A DNA stretch of 64,000 bases, from NCBI GenBank assembly GCA_004769085.1, contig DUDS01000015.1, positions 62,001-126,000 on the forward strand, written 5' to 3'. Under the pieces are notes generated by a model, which was given only the letters and a program-made list of their open reading frames with translations, did not search any database and had not been told where the DNA came from. Source of the stretch: Candidatus Melainabacteria bacterium SSGW_16 (GTDB taxonomy: Bacteria; Cyanobacteriota; Vampirovibrionia; 2-02-FULL-35-15). The translations under genes were made by a program, and so were the position numbers. Positions 57,080-64,000 of the stretch are shown one piece after another. Position 1 is the stretch's first letter. Every line of letters starts with the position of its first letter.

Positions 57080-59245
57080 ATGGACATACAAAAATATCTT
57101 TTACTACTTATCTTTTTTTTCATTGTAACTAGCTTTGGCTACGCATTCACAAAAAGAATATTAAAGGAAAACAGAATAATTTGTTTGATTCCTCTTTCAA
57201 TTTGTTTTGGATCGTCTTTTTTTGTAATCCTGTTACATTTACTTTCGCTTATTTTTGGTATTAAACTATCAACCTATATAAGTTTGTTTTTAATTTTTGT
57301 TGGGACATTATTTATTTTATTGAAGTATAAAACAACAACCAAGTTAGTGCTTAACTTGTCAGTCTTTCAATTTATTCTACTTTCTCTATTTTCATGCATT
57401 GTTGCAGCTTTAACTTTTTGGCACCTTATTATTTTTGGCACTTATGATCCCCTCTATCAAAGTATAGAAGTCATGATAAAAAACTCATATCCTCCTCATC
57501 ACCCTTATAATTCAGAAATGATAGTTAGTTATCATTTTGGTGTCATTTTGTATGCTTGTGCATTAAGAGTATTTTCCAGTATAGATGTATGGAATAGTTT
57601 TATCCCTATCCAAACAATATTTGCATTTGTTACACCTTTTACTATTTTTTGTTTGCTTTTTTCCTCAACAAAAAACTACATACAGTCTTTTATTGGTTCA
57701 GTAATCGGTTGCTTTTGTGCAAACTTAACATCCTTTAAGCTATTAATGCTCCTTCCTCAAGTCAACAATTATGACTTTTTTAGTAATGCACACAAAACAC
57801 TAGTAACAATGAATGAAAGTGGATTTGCTATAAGTACAAGCAAAGCTCTTGTTTCTCCTAATTTGTCTGTTGCAATACCACTTTCAATATTGTTATTTTA
57901 TTTATGTACTAGAGAGAATGCAAATGGTAAAAGATACTGTTCTGTAATTCTATTTGTTACAGCTTTTTTGTTTTTTAGCTATGAGTCCTTTTACGTGCCA
58001 GTTTTAATTTCTGTTTTTCTATATTACTTTTTCTTTTTTATTCTAAGCAAAGATAAGCCAAAGCAACTAATTACATCAATTCTAATAATAGCTTCACTTC
58101 TTTTGGGTCCTTTTTTAGTTGGCAGTGTTTTTGTTAATAATGTTAGAGGCATATCAAATCTTTTATATTTCCATCCAAAACTTTATACTTACTCTTGGTC
58201 TGGCATACTGAATCAGTTTTATCCCAATGAGTGGTTTGGTAAAAATATGGTTTTATCTAACGGTGATGGGTGTCAGTTTTATAAGATTCCACTTCTATCA
58301 AAGTATTTTTTTGTTGAACTGGGGCTACCATTTATTATTTTACCTATTATAATGATCTGGCTTTTCTTTAAAAAGAATTTGATTCTGATTTTCTTTTTCT
58401 TAAGTGGATTAATTTCATTTATGTTCCCTTTTTTAATTAGCTACTTACCAAGAGAGATAGAAGTCTTGCGATTCTTCATTTATGCAAGGTATATTTTTTC
58501 TATTTTATTTGGGGCTTTTTTAGGCTGGTCGCTGACTGTTAAATTGCCTTATTTAGTTACAAATACTTACCGTTTGATTTTAATTATTGTTATTTTTCTC
58601 CAAATACTTCCAGGAATTGTTTGGTTTATACCTAGAAAAATAGCAGAATATGATTATAGGTATAGTCAAATACCCAACCTTGATAAAAAAGCCCTAAGCT
58701 GGCTGAGTAAAAAAGTTAAGCCTGGTGATAGAGGATTAGGCCCAACAAATATACCCCACGCACAGTTTGAATTAATTAATATTGCAAGTGTTTTTGGAAT
58801 AACAGGAGATCCCAAAGTTTTATTTGCAAGTGAAACAAGAAAAACTGCTTTAACCACACTAAACCCATGCTTACTAAAAGAGCTAAAAGTCAGATGGATT
58901 TTTTTAAATAATGATTTGTTAACAGTAGTGCCAAAAGAAATGATTGAGAATCTAAAAAATGAAAAACTTTTGTTTCTTCGTTATAAGTGTAAAGATGATA
59001 AAGACACAAAAAAGATATATGAGTTTATTCCTAAAAATGTCGATAGGTACTGTACGAATAAAACATATGAGTGGGTTTTAGGAAGGATGTATGATGGTAA
59101 GTTTATACAGCTAATTGATTCTGACTCAATGTTAAAGATTGCATTTAATGATAAAGAGATTGCTCTAAATACATTAGAACAATTAAAAAAACGCTTAGAT
59201 CCTAAAGAAGCATACTGGTATAGAGTAGAAGCAATAAAAATATAA
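57080..59245 (+). CDS. Large multipass membrane protein, GT-C-like, YHxG group (third paralogue)
   Basis: The protein has 721 residues with about twelve hydrophobic segments to residue 515, then a soluble tail. The loop block reads NSYPPHHPYNSEM...SYHFG, the divergent form of the YPP...YHYG block of the two genes at 26916-31497. The tail has TTLNPCLLKELKVRWIFL, matching TLDPYLLKELGIKWII of its relatives. AGCAAGAATATG shows only a weak ribosome site. A methyltransferase gene follows after one base. Function is inferred as sugar transfer on the outer face of the membrane. Confidence 0.8.
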   Translation: MDIQKYLLLLIFFFIVTSFGYAFTKRILKENRIICLIPLSICFGSSFFVILLHLLSLIFGIKLSTYISLFLIFVGTLFILLKYKTTTKLVLNLSVFQFILLSLFSCIVAALTFWHLIIFGTYDPLYQSIEVMIKNSYPPHHPYNSEMIVSYHFGVILYACALRVFSSIDVWNSFIPIQTIFAFVTPFTIFCLLFSSTKNYIQSFIGSVIGCFCANLTSFKLLMLLPQVNNYDFFSNAHKTLVTMNESGFAISTSKALVSPNLSVAIPLSILLFYLCTRENANGKRYCSVILFVTAFLFFSYESFYVPVLISVFLYYFFFFILSKDKPKQLITSILIIASLLLGPFLVGSVFVNNVRGISNLLYFHPKLYTYSWSGILNQFYPNEWFGKNMVLSNGDGCQFYKIPLLSKYFFVELGLPFIILPIIMIWLFFKKNLILIFFFLSGLISFMFPFLISYLPREIEVLRFFIYARYIFSILFGAFLGWSLTVKLPYLVTNTYRLILIIVIFLQILPGIVWFIPRKIAEYDYRYSQIPNLDKKALSWLSKKVKPGDRGLGPTNIPHAQFELINIASVFGITGDPKVLFASETRKTALTTLNPCLLKELKVRWIFLNNDLLTVVPKEMIENLKNEKLLFLRYKCKDDKDTKKIYEFIPKNVDRYCTNKTYEWVLGRMYDGKFIQLIDSDSMLKIAFNDKEIALNTLEQLKKRLDPKEAYWYRVEAIKI

Positions 59246-59246
59246 A

Positions 59247-60242
59247 ATGAAAAATAATCTAATCAAATATCTATGTTGCCTTAACTGCAGGGGAGATTTA
59301 CGGTTAACTAACCATAGCAATGACAATGAAACCACAAATGGTAAATTGAATTGTATAAATTGCAACAAAACCTATGAAATATTGAATGGTGTACCAATTT
59401 TTACAAATTTTTATTCAGATCAAAACTATAAAGTAAAAATTACTGCGAAAAACTTTGCATATTCATGGCAAAAGTTTTCAAGAACAGATAAAAGTTTTTA
59501 CAAGGGACAATTTTTTGACTGGATTAACCCAATAAATGAAGATTTTCTAAGAGGGAAATTTGTTTTAGATGCTGGCTGTGGTAAAGGGCACCACTTAATG
59601 ACAATAAGTCCTTATGTAAAAGAAGCAATCGGTGTTGATATTAGTGATTCTGCTTTTATAGCATATGAAAACACCAAACATTTACAAAATATTCATATAA
59701 TTCAAGCAGATTTAAATTGTCTCCCACTAAAGGATGAGATTTTTGATTATATATATTCAGTAGGGGTCGTACACCATACAGAATTCCCTAAAGTAACTAC
59801 ACAAAACCTTTACAAAAAAATAAAAAAAGACGGGGTAATGTCTATTTGGGTTTATGGAAAAGAAAATAATTGGTGGATTATATACCTTATTGATCCAATG
59901 AGAAAATTAATAACTTCAATACTGCCACCTCAAATAATCCACATATTATCTTTTTTTCTTGCACTATTCTTATTCCCAATTTTAAAATTAGTTTATTCCC
60001 CTGTTAATAAATTTAAGATTCTAAAACCTTTTAGTAAAATACTCTTCTACTATCCTTATTTATCATACATATGTAATTTTGATTTTATTGAAATAAATAA
60101 TATTATTTTTGATCATCTAGCTGCACCTATTTCACACTACCTAAGTAAAAACGAAGTAAAAGATTTAATAAACTTTAATTCACATAAAGCAAAAATAGAA
60201 TGGCACAATGAAAACAGTTGGAGAATTTTAATAACCAGATAG
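59247..60242 (+). CDS. Methyltransferase with N-terminal zinc ribbon (Trm112-like)
   Basis: The protein has 331 residues. C11-x-x-C14 and C36-x-x-C39 form a small zinc ribbon with KTYEILNGVPIF after it, a common front domain in methyltransferases of surface-sugar loci. LDAGCGKGHHLM (about 109-120) is motif I and IGVDISDSA follows. A hydrophobic stretch near 222-248 may bind the membrane. It starts one base after the preceding gene. The substrate is unknown. Confidence 0.87.
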   Translation: MKNNLIKYLCCLNCRGDLRLTNHSNDNETTNGKLNCINCNKTYEILNGVPIFTNFYSDQNYKVKITAKNFAYSWQKFSRTDKSFYKGQFFDWINPINEDFLRGKFVLDAGCGKGHHLMTISPYVKEAIGVDISDSAFIAYENTKHLQNIHIIQADLNCLPLKDEIFDYIYSVGVVHHTEFPKVTTQNLYKKIKKDGVMSIWVYGKENNWWIIYLIDPMRKLITSILPPQIIHILSFFLALFLFPILKLVYSPVNKFKILKPFSKILFYYPYLSYICNFDFIEINNIIFDHLAAPISHYLSKNEVKDLINFNSHKAKIEWHNENSWRILITR

Positions 60243-60274
60243 GGAGACTACCACTGGCTATTTCTACTAATTAT

Positions 60275-60306
60275 GATAACTATGACAATTGTCACACTTG
60301 ATAACT
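60275..60306. promoter_or_regulatory. 12-bp palindrome flanked by direct repeats
   Basis: TGACAATTGTCA (60283-60294) is a perfect palindrome, flanked by two copies of GATAACT (60275-60281 and 60300-60306). It lies 66 bases or more before the Asp-tail gene start and is a candidate operator. A TATAAA at 60330-60335 may be the -10. Confidence 0.4.
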
Positions 60307-60359
60307 AAGTCTAAGCTGTACTGTTAAAATATAAAGCTAATTAAAAAGGGGTGATTATT

Positions 60360-60773
60360 ATGAAAAAGCAAGATAGTTTATTTTTACTTATTGTTCTACT
60401 GGTTTCTTTTTCTCTACCACTTTGGGCCTATGCACATGAAGAAAAAGAAATTGAAGGCTTTACAAAAGACTGTAAGTTTTTATACATACTAAGAGAAGAT
60501 TCAATAGATAAACATAGTTTGCCAAATCTTCAATTAGTAACTTCAGTAGATCTTCCTTCTCGCACAAAAGGAAAATCAATTGAAATTGCTGGACAGTGTG
60601 GTGACCCAACTGAAACAATATTAGTATCAGTTAAAAGAAAAGGCCGTAATGGCGGAGAAGCTGTACTTTCCTATAGTGAAGATTTACAACTTATAGGTGA
60701 GCTTAGCTTAGACGATGATGATGATGATGATGATGACGATGATGATGACGATGATGATGACGATGATGATTAA
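60360..60773 (+). CDS. Small secreted protein ending in 20 aspartates
   Basis: The protein is 137 residues from the ATG at 60360. The sequence AAGGGGTG six to seven bases before this ATG is an excellent ribosome site, so the GTG at 60351 within it is not the start. Residues 1-25 are a signal peptide with a likely cut after AYA. The middle has two beta-type segments, FLYILREDSIDKHSLPN and AVLSYSEDLQLIGELSL, which resemble blades of a YVTN-like propeller, but there is too little for a complete domain. Residues 118-137 are all Asp, encoded by GAT/GAC codons. It may bind calcium or other cations outside the cell. No relative is recognised. Confidence 0.8.
   Translation: MKKQDSLFLLIVLLVSFSLPLWAYAHEEKEIEGFTKDCKFLYILREDSIDKHSLPNLQLVTSVDLPSRTKGKSIEIAGQCGDPTETILVSVKRKGRNGGEAVLSYSEDLQLIGELSLDDDDDDDDDDDDDDDDDDDD
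60711..60770 (+). repeat. GAY codon repeat encoding poly-Asp
   Basis: Twenty GAT/GAC codons run in a row. The second half has period 12 (one GAC, three GAT, repeated three times), which suggests growth by slippage of a 12-base unit. Confidence 0.9.
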
Positions 60774-60870
60774 ATGGAAACTCTCTCGGAACGTTTAAAG
60801 CAAAAATTGAATGGCATTAGGAGAACTGCTGTAGCAAACAGCCTTTAGCTTCTTCTTATATGAAGAATTA

Positions 60871-60878
60871 GGGGGGGG
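60871..60878 (+). repeat. G8 homopolymer upstream of the carbamoyltransferase
   Basis: Eight G in a row lie 40 bases before the ATG at 60919, directly upstream of the expected -35 position for the TATACT at 60902-60907. In DNA this AT-rich such a run is unexpected and may be prone to slippage. Confidence 0.7.
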
Positions 60879-60901
60879 TAATAAATTTTACTTTTGAAGT
60901 G

Positions 60902-60907
60902 TATACT
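60902..60907 (+). promoter_or_regulatory. Candidate -10 (TATACT) for the carbamoyltransferase
   Basis: The hexamer ends 11 bases before the ATG at 60919, giving a leader of about five bases. No ribosome site is visible. Confidence 0.35.
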
Positions 60908-60918
60908 TAAATATAAGT

Positions 60919-62676
60919 ATGAAAGTTCTTGCGATTTCTTGCGAACAAGATGCTGGTGCTGTAATAAACATAAATGGAAAAATTACTGCAGCAGCAAATG
61001 AAGAAAGATTTAACAGGAAAAAACTCTATATTGGTTTTCCTGAATTATCAATTTTAGCTATATGTAAAAAAGCAAATCTAGAACCAAAAGATTTTGATTT
61101 TATAGCAGTTTCAACTTATAACCACATTTCATCTTTAGACTATAGCAACCCGACTTTCCATCAAAAAATAGGAGAAAAACTTTCAAAAATAAAACTAATT
61201 CAGGCTGCTCTAAGGACTAATTTCTTTTCAACCATTGTGAAATATATACATAGGATTAGTCAAAGTCACTATAGAAGCTACATAAAAAAAAGGCTTAGAG
61301 AATTAGGTTTTAATCAAAAAGTTTATTTTATTGATCATCATTTATCCCATGCATGTTCATCATATTACACGTCAGGGTGGAATGATTGTTTAGTTGTTAC
61401 CTTGGATGGTGCAGGAGATGGTGTTTGCTCAAAAGTATTCCTGGCAAAAGAGAATAAACTAGTTGAGGTACATAGTATTCCTTTTTACGGTTCTCCAGGA
61501 TACTACTATTCTTATGCAACAAACATATGTGGTTTCAAATACGGAAGAGAAGGAAAGCTAACAGGTTTAGCAGCCTTTGGAAACCCTGAAACCACAAAGA
61601 ACATTTTTGCATCAAGAATTAAATATGATTCAAAGCAATTAAGATTTATCAACCATGGTCATTATTTCAACAGTGAAATAAATTATTTAAGACTTGCACT
61701 TAACGGTAGCAAAAAAGAAGATATTGCAGCCGGAATTCAAATCCATCTTGAACAAATGTTAACTTCTTATATTTCTGACTTAATCAAAAAATTTAAAAAT
61801 AACTCGCCAACAAAACTTGTTTTATCAGGAGGAGTCTTTGCAAATGTAAAATTAAATCAAAAAATTAGCGAACTAGAAAACATTTCAGAAATTTATGTTC
61901 ACCCTCACATGGGCGATGGTGGATTAGCAGTAGGTGCTTCCTTTGCATTATTAATGAAAAAGAATTTTCCGTTAATACCAACTAAACTTGAAAATGTATA
62001 TTTAGGTCCTGAATATAGCGATAAAGATATCCTTAATGCTCTTGAATTACATGAAGTGGATTATTATACTCCAACTAACTTAGCTCTAACTATTGCAAAA
62101 GCGCTTAGTAGAGGTAAGGTCGTTGCTTACTACAATGGTGCAATGGAATATGGACCAAGGGCTCTTGGACACAGATCAATTTTTGTTAGTGCAAAAGATC
62201 CATTAATAAACCATACCTTAAATCTAAGGCTGCAAAGATCAGAGTTTATGCCTTTTGCACCAATAGTTTTAAAAGAATATGAAAACGATTATTTTTTAAA
62301 CCTGGATCCAAAACATAACTGCACAAAATTTATGACAATCACTATGAATGTAACAAATAAAGCTCTGAAAGACATCCCTGCAGCAGTTCATATTGATGGA
62401 ACAGCAAGATTTCAATCAATAACAAAAGAGCAAAACCCTATTATTTATAATATGCTGACTAATTACCATTTAATAACCGGTGTTCCTGCAGTTATAAATA
62501 CAAGCTTTAATATGCATGAAGAGCCAATAGTAGAATCTCCCCAGGAAGCTATTGAATGCTTTAAAAAAGGGCATTTAGATATGCTAGTCATTGGTAATTA
62601 TGTGCTTGAAAAAGATGAAGCTAACACTAGCGATAAAAGTATTGCTGGGTCAGAAATAACTACTGTTAAGGTATAA
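60919..62676 (+). CDS. Carbamoyltransferase, NodU/TobZ family
   Basis: The protein has 585 residues. The N-terminal Kae1-like half has DHHLSHACSSYY (139-150) with metal-binding His, and LDGAGDG (162-168). LSGGVFANVKLN is the usual glycine loop. The C-terminal half has YGPRALGHRSI and INTSFNMHEEP. The enzyme adds a carbamoyl group from carbamoyl phosphate to a hydroxyl, typically of a sugar. The first motif, normally containing HDxSA, reads EQDAGA here, with Gln for His. In this locus it is likely to decorate a sugar. The ATG has a close -10 and no ribosome site. Confidence 0.9.
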   Translation: MKVLAISCEQDAGAVININGKITAAANEERFNRKKLYIGFPELSILAICKKANLEPKDFDFIAVSTYNHISSLDYSNPTFHQKIGEKLSKIKLIQAALRTNFFSTIVKYIHRISQSHYRSYIKKRLRELGFNQKVYFIDHHLSHACSSYYTSGWNDCLVVTLDGAGDGVCSKVFLAKENKLVEVHSIPFYGSPGYYYSYATNICGFKYGREGKLTGLAAFGNPETTKNIFASRIKYDSKQLRFINHGHYFNSEINYLRLALNGSKKEDIAAGIQIHLEQMLTSYISDLIKKFKNNSPTKLVLSGGVFANVKLNQKISELENISEIYVHPHMGDGGLAVGASFALLMKKNFPLIPTKLENVYLGPEYSDKDILNALELHEVDYYTPTNLALTIAKALSRGKVVAYYNGAMEYGPRALGHRSIFVSAKDPLINHTLNLRLQRSEFMPFAPIVLKEYENDYFLNLDPKHNCTKFMTITMNVTNKALKDIPAAVHIDGTARFQSITKEQNPIIYNMLTNYHLITGVPAVINTSFNMHEEPIVESPQEAIECFKKGHLDMLVIGNYVLEKDEANTSDKSIAGSEITTVKV

Positions 62677-62677
62677 T
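62672..62677 (+). promoter_or_regulatory. Candidate -10 (TATAAT) for the GT4 gene
   Basis: A consensus hexamer overlaps the stop of the preceding gene and ends 13 bases before the ATG at 62691, predicting a very short leader. A -35 is not evident. Confidence 0.4.
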
Positions 62678-62690
62678 TTATAGCTTAATT

Positions 62691-63902
62691 ATGTTACCTG
62701 GCAGTCATAAAAAACTAAAAGTCTTAATGGTAAATTACGAATTCCCGCCAATAGGCGGCGGCGGCGGTACCACGACAAGGTTCCTGGCAAAGTACATGGT
62801 AAGACTTGGTGCAGATGTAAATGTAATCACTTCAAAGCCAGGAAAAGATGATTATATCGACCATCCTGAAGGATACAGAATTTATTATGTAGGTCCTACT
62901 AAAAACAAACTTTCAGGCACACATATACCTGAACTAGCCCGATTTGCACTGACAATGATTTACTACTCAAAATCAGTATTGAAGACTATTCAGCCTGATA
63001 TTATTCATTGTTTTTTTACTTTGCCATCAGGAAGTTTTGGTTTATTCTGTAAAAAGTTTTGTAACATACCCTATGTGGTTTCCACTCTGGGAGCTGATGT
63101 ACCAGGATTTAGTATTGGTGACTGGAGGCTTGATGTTTATCATACTTTTACAAAATTTATTTCAAAATCTATCTGGGACAATTCTTCTGCTGTAGTTGCA
63201 AACAGCAAATCACTTCATGACACATGTAAAATATTTGCACCTGAAGATGATATAGGCATAATTACCAATGGTGTGGACACAGATCTTTTTTATCCACCAG
63301 CAAATAAAAAAACTACAAACGAAGTAAATATTCTTTTTGTAAGCAGGCTAATGCTTCAAAAAGGTGTTGATACTCTTATTAAATCCTGCAATGCATTAAA
63401 AGAAAGAGGAATTACAAACTTTAGACTAACCATTGTTGGTGAAGGACATTTAAAAGAAATGATGTTTTCACTGATTGATAAATTTAACTTAGGGAAATAC
63501 ATTGATTTTCTTGGATGGAGAGATTTAGAACAGCTTCCTGAAATTTATAGAAATGCAGACATTTTTATCCTCCCTTCTGTAATGGAAGGGATGTCCAGTG
63601 TAACTCTACAGGCTATGGCTAGCGGGTTACCTATTGTGGCATCCAGGGTAAAAGGATTTGAAGAAATATTAGAGGAAAATGTAAATGGATTTATGGCAGA
63701 TTACAAAAATGAGCAGCAGTTTGCAGATGCTCTTGAAAAGCTAATAAAATCGCCTGAGTTAAGGCAAAAAATGTCACAAAAAAGCATTGAAAAATCAAAA
63801 CAATTTTCCTGGGAAAGAATCTCAAGGCAGTATATGGAATATTATGAGAAGGCTTTAAATATCAAAAAAACAGAAAAAGAGTTATTATATTTAAAGAAAT
63901 AA
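62691..63902 (+). CDS. GT4-family glycosyltransferase
   Basis: This 403-residue GT-B fold enzyme has an N-terminal YEFPPIGGGGGTTTRFLA, with five Gly in a row from a GGC repeat and a loop for acceptor binding. The C-terminal donor domain starts at NILFVSRLMLQKGVDTL. VGEGHLKEM and PSVMEGMSSVTLQAMASGLPIVA follow. The EX7E motif has Gln in the second position. It would add a sugar from a nucleotide donor in the cytoplasm, consistent with assembly of a lipid-linked glycan. It is convergent with a gene at the right edge. Confidence 0.9.
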   Translation: MLPGSHKKLKVLMVNYEFPPIGGGGGTTTRFLAKYMVRLGADVNVITSKPGKDDYIDHPEGYRIYYVGPTKNKLSGTHIPELARFALTMIYYSKSVLKTIQPDIIHCFFTLPSGSFGLFCKKFCNIPYVVSTLGADVPGFSIGDWRLDVYHTFTKFISKSIWDNSSAVVANSKSLHDTCKIFAPEDDIGIITNGVDTDLFYPPANKKTTNEVNILFVSRLMLQKGVDTLIKSCNALKERGITNFRLTIVGEGHLKEMMFSLIDKFNLGKYIDFLGWRDLEQLPEIYRNADIFILPSVMEGMSSVTLQAMASGLPIVASRVKGFEEILEENVNGFMADYKNEQQFADALEKLIKSPELRQKMSQKSIEKSKQFSWERISRQYMEYYEKALNIKKTEKELLYLKK

Positions 63903-63905
63903 ATT

Positions 63906-64000
63906 CTATTTCTTCTTCTTTAAAGTCAGCACTATAGGTGTATGCATTCCAAAAAGATTTAAAATATTTGCTCCAATATTAGCCAAACCTAATTTTTGAA
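63906..64000 (-). CDS. C-terminal 30 residues of a gene cut by the window edge (alkaline-phosphatase-superfamily-like)
   Basis: A minus-strand frame enters from the right edge and stops at TAG (63906-63908). The peptide QKLGLANIGANILNLFGMHT plus a Lys-rich tail resembles the C-terminus of cofactor-independent phosphoglycerate mutase (GLANVxATxxNLxG type), which belongs to that superfamily. Only 30 residues are visible, so this is tentative. Its stop lies three bases from the GT4 stop. Confidence 0.4.
   Translation of the reverse strand, partial: QKLGLANIGANILNLFGMHTPIVLTLKKKK

Noticed and set aside
60774..60848. 24-codon frame directly after the Asp-tail gene (METLSERLKQKL...)
   Set aside because: No ribosome site and too short to judge. 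It would need conservation in other genomes.
1..64000. CRISPR arrays, tRNA, rRNA, insertion sequences
   Set aside because: I looked for regularly spaced direct repeats, cloverleaf-like GC-rich blocks, rRNA-like sequence and transposase motifs and saw none. A tRNA scan would settle the tRNA question.

Overview
The window is about 30% GC, AT-rich coding DNA from a bacterium with many extracytoplasmic and multipass membrane proteins. It has no rRNA, tRNA, transposase or CRISPR array that I can see, so taxonomy rests on weak cues. These are the low GC, a 30-residue C-terminus at the right edge that recalls cyanobacterial-type phosphoglycerate mutase, and the size of the glycan locus. An uncultured Melainabacteria-like or similar lineage would fit, but this is a guess. 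Nearly all the coding capacity belongs to one large surface-glycan or protein-glycosylation locus.

Layout. Positions 1-2547 (-) hold the N-terminal part of a secreted Ala/Thr/Ser/Gly-rich surface protein, followed by a 449-bp divergent regulatory region. Positions 2997-23105 (+) carry nine tightly packed, mostly coupled paralogues (P1-P9) of a TMTC-like family: a GT-C type polytopic membrane half with an invariant [F/Y]DE in the first outer loop, plus a C-terminal TPR half. A convergent secreted LamG-like protein (23144-24529, -) interrupts the array. P10 follows (24679-26901), then two large GT-C-like membrane proteins (26916-31497), a radical SAM/SPASM enzyme, a flippase-like UPF0104 protein, P11 (33616-35853), a methyltransferase, and RmlA and RmlB for dTDP-4-keto-6-deoxyglucose.

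The minus strand from 55073 down to 38895 is one ten-gene unit. In transcription order it encodes a GT2 polyprenyl-phosphate sugar transferase, a 2OG-Fe(II)-oxygenase-like protein, an ATP-grasp ligase, an unrecognised 717-aa protein, a GH43-like five-bladed propeller, an amidohydrolase, a methyltransferase and three tandem YfhO-type membrane proteins. On the right are an AAC(3)-fold acetyltransferase, an SGNH hydrolase, a third GT-C-like membrane protein, a zinc-ribbon methyltransferase, a small secreted protein ending in 20 Asp, a NodU-type carbamoyltransferase and a GT4 glycosyltransferase.

How it may work together (inference). Cytoplasmic enzymes (RmlA/RmlB, methyltransferases, ATP-grasp, acetyl- and carbamoyltransferase) would make and decorate sugars. 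GT2 would load sugar onto polyprenyl phosphate and the UPF0104 protein might flip lipid-linked material. At least 17 GT-C-like membrane proteins (11 TMTC-like, 3 YfhO-like, 3 of the YHxG group) could then transfer sugars outside the membrane, with the two Thr/Ser-rich secreted proteins as possible acceptors. The tandem array shows gene conversion. Two YfhO paralogues carry two different palindromic repeat elements, both in frame and at the same loop. These are the most notable features of the window.
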